Assembly: GCA_033980235.1 (NCBI GenBank)
Contig: CM067062.1
Location: forward strand, 14,921,664 to 14,985,663
DNA: 64,000 nucleotides
DNA from: Diadema setosum
Lineage: Eukaryota; Echinodermata; Echinoidea; Diadematoida; Diadematidae
Direction: 5' to 3'
The notes beneath the pieces are model-generated. The model did not search any database. It was not told where the DNA came from and saw only the letters and a list, made by a program, of their open reading frames with translations. The translations under genes were made by a program, and so were the position numbers. Shown here one piece after another: positions 38,773-50,020 of the stretch (position 1 is the first letter of the stretch; each line of letters begins with the position of its first letter).

Positions 38773-41700
38773 TGGTTGGGAAAATGCCTACCCAGTCTTT
38801 CTTGGATAATGCCATTTGATAAAATTTTGCAACTACATGTACTCACATTAAACATTGATATTTATAATCTACAGATGTCAAGTTTCCAACTGCAGAAATC
38901 ATCAGCAAATTTGAAACACTGTTTCCAAAATGTCACATGTCATATATACTGTAGCAAGTGTTGATGTAAATTTCTTCAAAACACTCAATTAACTTACGTG
39001 CTACAGGCAGTGGGAGAGTTTGAGGCATGATCCCACAAAAAAAGACGAAGAAATGTCGCTATGGCGACTAGTATGCCTCTGTCTCACATGGTTCTCCCAA
39101 TAGGTCTGAGTACATCTTGACAATGTGAGATGACAGTTTCACATACAGTGTAACTGGCAAAAAACTGAAATGACACGTTTGTCACAAATGTGTCGAGTGT
39201 TTACTTTCCTTGAATTAGGTTTCATTTGGATGGATGGATGGCTAAACTGTTGAAAAAAGCAAGTAGTGGGGAATTTGTGCATTTTCCCTTGACCTTTGAC
39301 ACTTACCCTTTGACTCCATGGCTATTTTTAAATTAAGGGAAAAATTGTGACATTTTTACATTTTCACTTGACCTTTGACCCCATGGCCCAAATTTTTCCC
39401 AACAGAATCCTTGTGCAGGTATGTATTATATACCAAGTTTGATGCAATGAGTAATCTCAAAGGTATGGAGAATAAGTGTAATTTCAGTGGAGTAGAATTT
39501 TAGCCTTTTAACCTGACCTCGACCCTTAAACTTTGACCCCAATGTCCCATGATAATCATTGTCATGCATTATATGCATATCATACTAGTACTAAGTTTCA
39601 TAATGACACTTGAACCATGCTGAGATATGGAGAAAAAGCATCATTTTAGCCTTTTCACTTGAACGCTGACCCCATGGCCCCAAACTTTCTCTGAGATTTT
39701 GTTTTTTTCTTGCATGATACATTTTATATTTCATGGCAAAAGGATGCTACATGCATGCATTGTGCGTGTAATATGTGTGGACTTGCATGGGTTTTTATGG
39801 AATCATAATACAGTTCCACATCTCCATGCAAATGCCACATTGCAGCAGGATAAACCTTGTACATATGAAGTACACTTTAATTGTTCCAGATCTGATTTAT
39901 CTTAATTTTGATACTTTTAAAAGATAACAGGCTTTCTTATGTTTCATTCTTGACTTACTGTACAGCAGGCTTTGTACATGTATGCCTTTGAAGGTTATGT
40001 ATTACGTAACCTGTTAAACCATGATACTTCTGCTTCTTTAATATTCATCTTCAGAATGTGACAAGGGTACAATGGTTTATAATAATAGGTTTGTTTGCAT
40101 ATTAGCTTCGAATATTAATTTCATAAATTCAAATTCATGAAATTCTTCCGTTGTTATGTTTTCATTGCAACTGATTGACAAATTGCCCTACACTGACGTA
40201 AATAAGCATTGAATTGATCAGATCACTGATAAATTCAGTGCTTATTTACGTCGATATAGAGCAATTTGTCAATCACTGATTAATTCAGTGATTGACAAAT
40301 TGCCCTACATTTATAAGCAGAGAAAAAAAATCGGTGATTAGTTTGTTCAGGAGAAAACTTTTTTCAATTTCATAGTAACGGAATTACGTCAATTTGTCAG
40401 TAGATTTTGAAAATTTTCTCCAAAAAAAAATATGAGAGTGACTGATTGCTTTATAAAATGTGATAAAATATGGAAGTATGGAAAAAGCAAGGAGATATTT
40501 AAGTTGTTTCATTTTAAATTTTCATTTGATAATGTCAAATTTTACATAAATACAACAGTCTTCCAACTTTATAAAAGTGTGTACAACAAAAATGAGGAAA
40601 GTTATTGGAAAAGGGTTTTTTGTTTCCATAAATTCAAGAATCCGCCTGTGTGGGAAACGTAAATTTCTGAGCATTTACTTTACTCTGAATTTTGCTGTTT
40701 TTGCTCTTCCCATACGAAATTGCCAAGTGATAATGGGCTCCATTACAAAATCGTACTATTCTTTTTGAAAATTAATTTTCAAATAGTACATTTTCATGAC
40801 CATCAACAGGGACGGATCCAGGAATTTCATAAAGGGGGGGCGCAAAGACTATTTTTTGGCGCTACTTCCGGGTTTCATCTTATTTTTTAAAAATTTCTTT
40901 TATTTTAACCAAAAATAAAGAGGGTGTGCGTGCGGTGCAACCCCCCCCCCCCCCTCCTGGATCCACCACTGATCAATTCTAGAAAGTTTTGGATTCATTC
41001 AAAGTGCTTGTATAGATCCATACAAGTTTGCTGAGCACATCTTGAAAAAAAAAAAAGAAGAAATCCTGCAATGTGATGTGCCTTTTTGGGGATCTAGAAC
41101 TGAAGACACTGCATGCACTTCTTGATTTAAGTCTCATCACAGTTGCAGCCACGACCATTAGTGTAAGGGACACCAACATAACCACTGATAACAGCACTCA
41201 TATTCTAGATACAATTCAAGTATTTGTCTTCAAACTTTGGTACTGCATACACAATACCAACTATCACAGCCAAGTCGCTGTCCATATAAATAGCGACAGG
41301 GCTGTACCGAAACGGCCCACAACACAAAGAGAGCTCAGCGATCACTTTACGATCGCTTTGAGTTTTGATACTTGACATCATTTTTTGTTACCTCTAACTC
41401 ATTAACCCTATATCTGTCACATAGACGAAGCCAGAATGTTCAGACATTTTGCAGTGCGGAGACATGGGATTGTTGTTGGCCAGTTCTGATTGTTATTATT
41501 GACATTAATGTGTCATGTTATACATCATTTGAAAGCTTATGGTCTATACTTTCATATCTCATGATAATCTGAGTGAGGGCGTCCTCACATTTTAAGTAGG
41601 ACGCCCTCTTATGTAACATAATTATCTTTTCAGACTTACTTGTACATGTTACCACCTCATTTTCTCACACAATATGCTCTTATACCCCAAAAAGGTCTAT

Positions 41701-44700
41701 ACAAATGTTATAGAGAATTTATTCAGCTTTCAGATGATGTGATTTTTTTTGTCAGTAGCATTAGTACTTTTCATTTTATGAACAAAAGTGTGTGGCAAGT
41801 ACAACCTACATTTTACACACTTCGCACAATTTCTGATTTTATGGATGAAATGTTGGTATGAAAGTAGATAAAGCATGCTAACATCTAGTCAGGATGAAAA
41901 TATTAATTGATTATACGACTTTTACTTGTAGTTTAGATTATTCTTGTCCTATAATATTGCCATGTATGGTAAGATAATCTAAGGGTAAAAAGTGTCACTG
42001 AAAATATTCAGTCTTCAGAGTGTCCATTCATGTCGAGTATGCTAGACTCCTTTGCACTCTCCTCATTGAACAGAATTGAACCACCACTGTAGTCATTTGC
42101 TTTATGATAAACCTACATTGAACATAAGTTTCGCAAAGTAACGGTTTATTAGATAATAATGATCAACAGTCAAACATACCTCAGCTTCTAAGCTTCGAGA
42201 CCGAGATTGTCCAGCTTCGGGTAGGAGGCTACTGTACCCTTATTGCTCCTAGCACCCTGCCCCGCTAGCCCCGGCTAACTAGAGACCCATTGCACCGCTG
42301 TTAGTGCTGAGTAAACAGCTACAACTGCTGCACTGAATGTGCAGTGTTCATTTATTCTACAGTTCATTTATGAGGCCGATATCACTAAAACCATACCCCT
42401 TCACAGAATTCAAAGATGTTGAAATCCCTATCCTGAATGTTTTCACTTCATATTTTACTATATTGACTTAGGATAAATGGATGAAAATTGACCCATGTGT
42501 ACGATCTTTTCATCGCACACGGCGATCTTATTACAGTCCCACATATACAGATTCGTGTAAGTTCTCCACACAAGAAACCCATAGCAAAACTGTACACAAT
42601 ACATTGCAGTCTGAATGCAAATAAACATGGGCGGGGCCACCACAATTTTTTTGACTTTGAGAAGGCTTTCCTGATTGGTTGAAGGTGGGGAAGCTTTTTT
42701 GCACACTGGATATTGTTTCCTTACACTGTCAGCCAATCACAAATGAGTTTGTAGAGTGGTAGTGTCATAGGCTTTGAAGTAATCTGTCAATCAAAATAGG
42801 GCCAATTTAATCGGCCCAAGCATTTACATGGCAGGTTTTGGGCCGATTTAATCAGCCCGTGACACAGATAGGGTTAAATGTGATCTTCATTAATGACACT
42901 CCATAGCTATGTTATCGATATTGACATACACACATTTCACAACTTAGAGAAAATGAAGATTATATGCAACATCTGATAATCGGGAGTTCACGCGATCGGA
43001 CCGTGCGTGCTGCTACCAAAGAGTGCACACAACCCAGCACTCCGGTTTGGCTGCCATAGGCCATGTACACAGTTTAAGCAGCGCCTCAGTCAACACAGCG
43101 CAAGCGCAGATCCCCGATATGCATAATTCATGTCGCCCCGAACTCACTGAGAATGCCTGCCGCTCCACCACTCAACTCCCGATAGCGTACAGAATATTGA
43201 ATCGGCTGTGCGATCGCTGCAATGAGAGAGCTAAAAATATCTTGGCCTCTTCTCTCTCGGGTTCTCTCCGCTCCGCAATGCGCTTGCCAGGTTTTACCTC
43301 GTTGCTGATTGGCTGAGCCGCGACTGCATTGGCCATGTGTATTGTGAGCACTGTGTCTCGCTTGCCGCATCGCTAGCATGCACAGCGTGTGTAGTCCCTG
43401 CACGCTATCCCGCTCTCGTAACCCGTTTGTATATACCCAAACAGCCTCGCAGCGCACCGATGGTATGGGGTAGGTCACTCGCTACGGAAATCTAACATTA
43501 TCAACATTGATCTATGCACTTCAAACATCCTCGCACATACATTGCACATACTCGCACACGGTAAAAGTAGTATCAAAACACAGATAAATCGCTCTAGAAT
43601 CCATCAAAAAAAAACCATGAGGATGAAAAAAAAATTGCATGAATGACCAAAACTACTCCTTTGATGACATATTCCTGGCACAGATTGCCGGATAATTCCA
43701 TAATAAAGGGCGAAATTATACGGAAAATCTCCGTCGTTTTCCATTAAGCCACGGAGGTGTACTTGGTATCAACATAAAGCTTATGAATGGAAGAAAGCGA
43801 TGATGTCATTTTCGGAAGGCATTGTGGGAGAGCAAGCTGACCAATGAGGGAAAACCTTTCATAGTTGAAAGCGATAGCAAGCCGATCATCAACCGATACT
43901 AGCTTGCCGTCGTCTGCTATGGCAGGGATCAACGGCATGGTGCGTGCAGTGCGCTGAGCGAGACATGACGTCATCGCTCGTGAACGGTGGGAGTGCAAAC
44001 CGTAGTGCCCAGTAGACCGCTGCACTTCCAGCCACGCACGCGCACGCATAATTTGCATTTCCTGTGTGGTCAACGTGCCATTTTGAATTCTGCAACGATG
44101 AACCCCGACAGTCGGGGATTGCGCTAGAAAGTGCCTTTTTTTGGACTTTTCGTGAGGACTCTCTATGGTCTTGGTTATGTACCTTCTGTAATATAAGCAT
44201 GCACTTTACTAGCCCGACCAGACGCTGTTAATACGCTACGCGAATACAGCGTCTGACCAGCGAGCGGGCACCTTCAAAGTGGGGAACCACAACACAACTA
44301 CAAAACTTATGAAAATGTATACGTTCTTTATAAACAATGTACACGTTACCAAACGTTACTCACCTTAAGTGCATGCTTGCATTACAGAAGGTTCGAAAGT
44401 CCATTGAGAGCCCTCGTGATAAGTCCGTGGAACCAAAAAATGATACTTTCTGGCGGATTCCCTAACACCGTCGCGGTTCATCGTTGCAGAATTCAAAATG
44501 GCGCCTTGATCTCTGCGGAAATCTTTTGCGTGCGTGCGATGCGCTGCTTGAGTGTTGGTGTAGCAGCACGGTCAACAGCGCGACCTTTTGAAAGGGCATT
44601 CAGATCATGTGACCTCCCGTATATTGGAAATGGCCTGGCGTGAAAGACGATGTACCGTTCGTGAACCGTTTGCACATGCTGCATATAACCATCAATTTAG

Positions 44701-45714
44701 GTAAGTTATTAAATCTAAATTTCAATACTCATAGCATAGATATGAAGTCTCATTATCATTTTGTTCGTCAGATGAGTTTGAAGTGGCAAAAAAATGATCT
44801 AAAGTATCAAAATTCAATCCGATCGCATGCGATCGTTGGACCCTCTTCGTGTTTGGAGCTTCGTTGGTACAGCCCTGTCGCGCTACGTATGTACAGCGGC
44901 GACTGGGCTGTGTATAGTTAGCACTTTACGTGAGTAACGTACAAATGTCTATAACTTAGTATAAATTGTTGTAAGTTTTGTAGTTGTGTTGTGGTTCCCC
45001 ACTTTGATGGCGAGGCCCCGTCTGTCTGTGGGCTATTCTGGATGGTGTTTCACAAAGATTTTAAAAATCAATTATAAATTGATTTTAAAATTTAAGATTG
45101 ACTAAAAATTATGGTATGCTGTGTGTCTTCAATGTTGCTCAACCTTCTAATAAAAATGAAGATTTTGGAGACCTTTTTCATGTTGCCATCCAACAAGATA
45201 AATAACAAGGAATTATTCTGTAAATTACAACATTAACTGATAATTTAAAGTGGGTGAACATGGTGAATATTAGCGTAATGAAATTGGACAGGAAACCATT
45301 GGCATATCCTAATGTTTAGTCAATCTAAAATTAAGTTCGACTTCGTGAAACACCCCCTAGTAAGTAAGCTGTTATGATCATGTGCCGCATGCGGATTTAT
45401 GAGGCCGCTGGTAGCTCTCATCGAGCTCTACGATCGCAGCGCAGTGCGTGCGAGCAAGAAAGCTCCGCCTGAGAAGCGGGCACAAGGAAGGACCCACAAA
45501 TTCAGTCATACAGGCATGCACACAGCAACAACTTCAGATTTGGTAGCACTTCGTGTTACGCTAACATTGCTTCTTACATTTTAATCGTTCCCTTCGGCCC
45601 AAGATTGGTTCGCAATACATCTTGGAGTCCTCTGGCTGCACTGGTGTTGATAGCAAGTGCTTGTGCCGCTCGGGCGACTTCAGCTTTTGGATTTAGTGCT
45701 TTCACAGCGGCCAT
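25117..45714 (-). CDS. CCT6: T-complex protein 1 subunit zeta (CCT6/TRiC zeta), complete
   Basis: Twelve minus-strand exons, 5' to 3': 45714-45578, 34582-34519, 33722-33588, 31626-31453, 30599-30385, 29882-29723, 29107-29025, 28424-28328, 27842-27695, 26997-26761, 26071-25999, 25198-25117. They join in frame to 534 codons plus TGA; human CCT6A has 531. The protein is a group II chaperonin subunit of the cytosolic TRiC ring that folds actin, tubulin and other clients with ATP. Visible signatures are [19 protein letters not shown] at the start, LGPKGT (residues 38-43), GDGTTS nucleotide loop (89-94), [47 protein letters not shown] and C-terminal [13 protein letters not shown]. All splice sites are GT/AG with consistent phases. 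The first intron is about 11 kb and hosts many mobile elements. The right-hand flank should carry the promoter. Confidence 0.96.
28448..28536. repeat. Short tandem repeat, three ~30-bp units
   Basis: CATGAATATTCAAGAGTTAG-type units recur three times in CCT6 intron 8, immediately upstream (gene sense) of exon 8. Confidence 0.7.
34634..35152. mobile_element. TA-flanked MITE (CTGTAAACG TIR), 515 bp
   Basis: TA at 34634 and 35151. Ends are CTGTAAACGTGGAAATTTTC and its near complement CGCGAAAATATTGACGTTTACAG. The interior has inverted CGCGAATTC and GCGCGAAT blocks. TA duplication fits Tc1/mariner-type mobilisation. The TIR family resembles the 208-bp elements at 36096 and 60250. Confidence 0.8.
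36094..36305 (-). mobile_element. TA-flanked MITE (CTGTAAAAG TIR), 208 bp, copy A
   Basis: Flanked by TA on both sides. TIR is CTGTAAAAG at left and CTTTTACAG at right. Its reverse complement aligns end to end with the element at 60250-60457, which is also exactly 208 bp. Confidence 0.85.
37577..37768 (+). CDS. Possible coding first exon (64 codons), unknown; perhaps alternative HIP1 start
   Basis: An ATG with A at -3 opens 64 codons that end exactly at a strong donor, CTC/GTAAGT, in phase 0. The encoded peptide is acidic then basic and proline-rich: [20 protein letters not shown] at its start, then repeated Ser-Pro and Lys blocks, then LPIVEIKKL. No family is recognised and no signal peptide or membrane segment is evident. 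It lies inside CCT6 intron 1 on the opposite strand. Since HIP1 exon 2 (60000) also starts in phase 0, it could serve as an upstream alternative first exon of that gene. It could equally be a separate nested gene or chance. Confidence 0.35.
38731..38770. repeat. (CA)n microsatellite
   Basis: Twenty CA units. Confidence 0.95.
39047..39705 (-). mobile_element. Helitron-like element fragment 4 (minus strand, 5' end lost)
   Basis: On the minus strand the right-hand signature of the family is present: GAGGCATAC, then TAGTCGCCATAGCGACATTT with stem GTCGC/GCGAC at 39055-39068. The terminal CTAG has decayed to CTTC. Further into the body are units with TGACCTTTGACCCCATGG near 39290, 39370 and 39520. 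No 5' hairpin or GTCCGTCC tract is seen, so the copy is truncated. Confidence 0.5.
40168..40276. repeat. Foldback palindrome, ~45-bp arms
   Basis: TGATTGACAAATTGCCCTAC with GACGTAAATAAGCATTGAATT is followed within about 20 bp by its inverted copy ending GCAATTTGTCAATCA. A third partial copy follows at 40285-40310. Confidence 0.8.
40802..40976. mobile_element. hAT-like MITE, 165 bp
   Basis: Termini are CAGGGACGGATCCAGGA (40807) and the complement of CAGTGGTGGATCCAGGAG (ending 40971), flanked by a 5-bp direct repeat ATCAA. The CAG-GGATCCAG end style is common in hAT-derived elements, although an 8-bp duplication would be expected. A poly-C run lies near the right end. Confidence 0.55.
41259..41401 (+). 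repeat. Dispersed repeat R1 (CAGCCCAGTCGCTGT hairpin end), copy a, partial
   Basis: Starts with ACAGCCAAGTCGCTG and GCGACAGGGCTGTA, which can pair. It continues through GATCGCTTTGAGTTTTGATACTT, homologous in order to copies at 44627 (inverted) and 53376. It is cut off exactly where the TTAA element at 41402 begins. Confidence 0.7.
41402..42877. mobile_element. piggyBac-like non-autonomous element, 1468 bp
   Basis: TTAA at 41402-41405 and 42874-42877. Terminal repeats are CCCTATATCTGTCAC at left and GTGACACAGATAGGG at right. A subterminal inverted pair, GGGCCAATTTAATCGGCCC and GGGCCGATTTAATCAGCCC, lies near the right end. CCCT-ends with TTAA duplication are the piggyBac hallmark. No transposase frame of useful length is present inside. 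Confidence 0.6.
44077..44502. repeat. Inverted duplication A/A' (~130-bp arms)
   Basis: 44077-44206 aligns in reverse complement with 44367-44502 (GCCATTTTGAATTCTGCAACGATGAACC at one end, CTTCTGTAAT and AAGCATGCACTT at the other). Weaker similarity extends about 40 bp outward into CGCACGC-rich sequence. The 160-bp spacer contains its own perfect palindrome with arms CAGACGCTGT and ACAGCGTCTG (44219-44256). Confidence 0.8.
44271..45009. repeat. Inverted duplication B/B' overlapping A/A'
   Basis: 44271-44367 (CTTCAAAGTGGGGAACCACA through GTTACTCAC) recurs inverted at 44923-45009. Arm B occupies the A/A' spacer, so the two inverted pairs are nested and interleaved. R1 copy b lies between A' and B'. 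Confidence 0.75.
44627..44922 (-). repeat. Dispersed repeat R1, copy b (inverted)
   Basis: The reverse complement aligns over its length with 53376-53652: ACAGCCCAGTCGCCGCTGTA, GCGACAGGGCTGTA, AATTTTGATACTT, and terminal CTTTCACGCCAGGCC. CpG-rich short palindrome GATCGCATGCGATC is inside. Confidence 0.75.
45043..45357. mobile_element. MITE with GGTGTTTCAC terminal inverted repeats
   Basis: Left end GGTGTTTCACAAAG and right end CTTCGTGAAACACCCCC are inverted. Similarity resumes at AGATTGACTAAA on both sides. It lies between B' and CCT6 exon 1, so about 220 bp downstream of that exon in gene sense. Exact boundaries and target duplication are unclear. Confidence 0.6.
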
Positions 45715-47112
45715 GCTCACTTCGATTTCAGTGATCTCATCTAAGATCGTACATCAGTTGCCATGCGTTTTGCGATCCCCAGGCAGTGGTACTTTACTTG
45801 CACTTGTTGTAGACACAGGGGTTGCAGGATCTATACAAGGATCCGGGTTCAGCGAAAAGCATCGATTGGTCTGCGCTTGCGCACTCGAGTTTACCGTCGC
45901 TTTTTATGTTCTTCGATCAAAGATCTCTCCTCGCTCTGAGCTGCGCTCGCTGCACATGTGAGATTTTTCCAGAACGACATTGCACCCTCACACGGAAATC
46001 TCCCGCAAGAACTCGAGATCACGATATACAAATACAATCATGTAGAAAGGTTATTAAAGAAAAAGAAAGAATGGATTTAACAAAGAAGCAACTCTTCTAC
46101 TGACAAGGGAGGCACGGATTTGCTAAAGAAAATAAGGATACTTTTAATAGGCTTACAGAAAAGCAACCTACAGGTGTAATGCTGGATAGCACTCCTCGTG
46201 TATTATACTAATCTTTTATGTATTTCACGCCATGCGTATATTTCATTTCCAACAGGTTACAAAAATGTAGTTACAGTATATAAGGTATCAACATAATTGC
46301 TCAAAATCAATGCAATATGTTCAAATACATTAAGATAAACTACGGCGAACTGAAATGCAATAAACGTAACTTTGATGAAACTACAAATCTTTTCTGTTGG
46401 GACTCTGAGAAAAAAAAAAAATTTTTTTTCTATTACTCAGAGAAAACACAAAGGGTAAATCCTACGTCTATTCCATGCTTTTATCGATTGATCCCCGAGG
46501 TCACTCCAAAATAAGTTAAAGTAATTTTTTTTTCACTAAAAATTCACTCCAATTTCCCACTAAACTCACTCTGTTTATGTTATTCGCTCCTTCAAGAGTG
46601 AATATTTTCACTCGTTTCTATCTATTTATTTATTTCTTTATTCTTTTTTTAGATCGAGTATAGTATGCCCTCTACTTGCGACATACAAAATATGCACGCA
46701 CCGAATGAAACATGTAACTGCGGGATGCTCGTTTTAGATCAAAGATATGCGCAGCATTTCTTCTTCTTATTATTCTTCTTCCTCTTATCGTTATTATCAC
46801 TATTATTTTCACATATACGCCGGGGAGCATTACCGATCACTGCATTGTTGAAACATTTTCCTTTTTAGTATCTCACACAAAAAATCAGACATACACCACG
46901 GAGCTATACACTTTCTCTCTCCCTCTCTTTCTCCTCATATTGATCTCGGGCTCTCCCTCCTGATATTACTACACGGCGGGTCCCAGTATTCGCCCCCTCT
47001 CTCCTTTTCTCTGAGAGCGCGACGAAAGTTAGTTTAATTAATTTGGTACTTGAGGGACTACCATGCCAGTTTTCAGGAAATAGTAGTTACTCAGAGCGAA
47101 AATTATGATTAT

Positions 47113-47115
<3 letters not shown>

Positions 47116-47159
<44 letters not shown>

Positions 47160-47175
47160 TAGATAGATATATACA
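47116..47175. repeat. (AT)n(GATA)n microsatellite
   Basis: About 20 AT units followed by AGATAGATAGATA. Confidence 0.95.
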
Positions 47176-49624
47176 TATATGTATATATATTATAGGCCTA
47201 TGGCATCCCTTGATCTCACCATCTCGAGCGCCATCACTATAAACTTTGTAGAATGATAATTTCTCAAATAATATTTGAAATTTTATAAGGCAAGACCAGC
47301 TTGGTATCATTTATGCATGGTTTTGGTTAGGGCAAAGTTCGTCATAAAATTTACAAAATTTGGAGGATGGACACGCTTTCAATCACAATTATAGGCCTAT
47401 ATTGAGATTGGCGGTGAAATTGAAAAAAAAAATGGACAGCATGCAATAGTCAACACGTGCAAAATTTGAGTGGTGAAATCGTGTAAGACACTGAGCTGAG
47501 TTGGAGCACACATAAAATAAGTATAATAAAGGTATAAACAGCCCCTACACGAAAACAAAATTTCATTGCAAATTTCAGCACTGAAGTGACATAGGCTATG
47601 ATCTTGTTTATTTGCAGTACTGTTTATTTGGTACTATAAAACAAGAACGACAATGTAACTTTCATGCATGTCTTATTTTAGTTTTCATTTTGTTTTTGTT
47701 TTTTAAACATGTGTGTTTTTGGAGAACCTGCAAAGATGATTGACCTTTGACTCCTTCAGTAAGATTCGTGCTCAACCATAAAATATGTCGCATATTTTCA
47801 TATATTCAACTTGCTGTCCTTGTGTAATAGCATACAATGATTGATACACAGACGTGCAATCGGCAATGTGACAATTCTTGAATATGAAAAGAAGAATGTC
47901 GACTTTTAGACTGAAACCATAGTAGTAGAGAGTGTTTAGTTGGGATCACGACATGCACAGAACGTTGCTTGGAATTTTTTTTAGCCAATCAAGAGTACTT
48001 CTCGTGGAATAATTTATGTGAGATATTGACATCGTGTTGTTGATATGTTTTGAAACAATGCACCCAAAATTGCATGATCTGTGAATTGCAGTTACATTAG
48101 CAGACGACGGCAACCGATGTGCAGAGTAGTCAGTCAGTACAACATAAACGTCATAAAAATAGACTTTGCCCAAGTCTTACAGTGGCCTTGCTGTCGTATG
48201 GCCTGAAGCTTTTACGGCACTGGCTGTGAAACTTCAACAGCGCCCTCACACGTCAGGGTCCTTTTTTCTGTTGTTGTTGTTGCTACAGCTAGTGCTTTCA
48301 CCAAGTAGGTGGAGATCATTTACAATATTAAGATTAGTGTTCTTGATCTACAAATTCATATTGTGTGTTGTTTACTTTCTATTAATGATGCACATGATGA
48401 TCTGTAACAAGTTTTATAACTAAATCCTATAAGCTTGTATTCTGTATAGGTATTGACCACCTTGCATCGAAAAGATCAGTTGGAAAATAATGAATCAAAA
48501 AAGGGGAAAGTGAACCATTGCAAATATTAGTAACCGTGTCACTGTTCTCGCCAAAATCTGTTGGGATTACATTTCTGTTCCACAAACCACTAAAATATTT
48601 ATTTTGTTCTCATACCCAATTTCCACATCATATGACACTGTTCCACAACCTATTGTAGGAAAGAAAGTGACATCATGACAAACCATGATGCTACTTAAGG
48701 GCCTAATCAGCTTGGTTGGTTTTTCGATGTGAATATCTATCGGGGGAACTCGCTGGCAAAAAAAGAAAAAAAAAAGAAAGATTATGATGTCTTTCAATAT
48801 TGCTTGAAGAGAGAGCAACTTACTCATCTAAATGAAAATCTACAACTTAAAAAGAAAGACATAGAAAGAACAATCAGACTAACTTGATGATGATACAGTG
48901 CTTTCAGCAATGACAAATTGTTTGGATCAGAGATGGTCAAACTTTCTACACGGCATCTTTATAAAGGAGATTATCCCTAAAATCTGGTCAAATAACAACA
49001 ACATGAAAACATAATAACGGTGGTATTAACAATCATTATCTCTAGTTGCCGGTGCAGCATTCTAATCTCATTCATTGAGATATCCCAACACTGCTGGCCC
49101 AACCGGAAAGAAAATGTCTCTGTCATTTTAGAGTTAAGGACAATTTACCCAAAATTGCTATCAGAAGAGTTTGAACGCAAAATAGATAATGGGCAATTCC
49201 GCAAAAAAAGTTACTTTTTCTTAAAATTATAGATCTGCAATAATTTGAAAAATATATGAGCTACAGAGACAAATTTAGTAATCAATGCTAGAACTTGTCA
49301 AGTTCTTTCTTTGAGTGGTATATTTTGATACAATTGAAGTGCACTGAGGCATTTTTTTCTTTAAAGAAACATTTTGGGCATTTTTTTTTGATAATTTTTG
49401 TAAAAACACACAATCTTTGACTTTCATTATTCCATATTCATCAACACATCAGCATTCAAAGTACCTGACCCCCAACCCCCCCCCCCCCCAAAAAAAAAAC
49501 AACAAACAAACAAACCAAAAAAACAAAACACCCGTGAAATATTAGCATTGTCTGAGATACGAACTGTGTTGAAGTATGAATATTGGGACTTTAAAAAGTG
49601 GAAAAAGTTGTAATGTGGGTAACG

Positions 49625-50020
49625 CTAAAAATGTAATGTCCGTAACACTACATTTTGTGAACCTGTAGAGTAAATGCTGTATGTGTTCTACACAATTACC
49701 AATCTACAACTTAGACAGGACCTTAGCACTCATTTCAGACGAAATTTTCATTCATTTAATGCTCTGATTCATAAATTTCTCAACATACCCACGTGGAGGT
49801 TAATAATCGTGTCCAAAAAATATAATGTCCGTAACAGCAATCATTTTCTGTAATATCTACCAAATTATTTATCGTAACTAATCGGAACTCGGACTGTCAA
49901 CATTTAAGGAAGACTGGGTTAGAATAAGCCATGAATGGATTCAGAATGATTATGCTGAGTTGATGAAATAAGCCCACAAAGTCACAAAAAATTCTCTAAA
50001 TATAAATGTCCGTAACACTG
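49625..50020. repeat. Degenerate long-period repeat marked by ATGTCCGTAAC
   Basis: The motif occurs at about 49637, 49829 and 50004, each preceded by an A-rich stretch, with spacing of about 175-192 bp. A related GGGTAACGCTAA lies just before the first. Flanks between motifs are AT-rich and hardly similar. Confidence 0.4.

Larger units (their letters stand above)
34583..45577. other. CCT6 intron 1: transposon-derivative cluster
   Basis: An 11 kb intron between the initiator exon and the second exon. It carries two TA-flanked MITEs, a hAT-like MITE, a minus-strand Helitron-like fragment, a foldback palindrome, a piggyBac-like TTAA element and a set of nested inverted duplications. A possible plus-strand coding exon lies at 37577-37768. 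Other long frames here overlap repeats. Confidence 0.8.

Noticed and set aside
43744..44200. Minus-strand frames near the CpG-rich block in CCT6 intron 1
   Set aside because: They overlap the inverted duplication A arm and show no recognisable domain.
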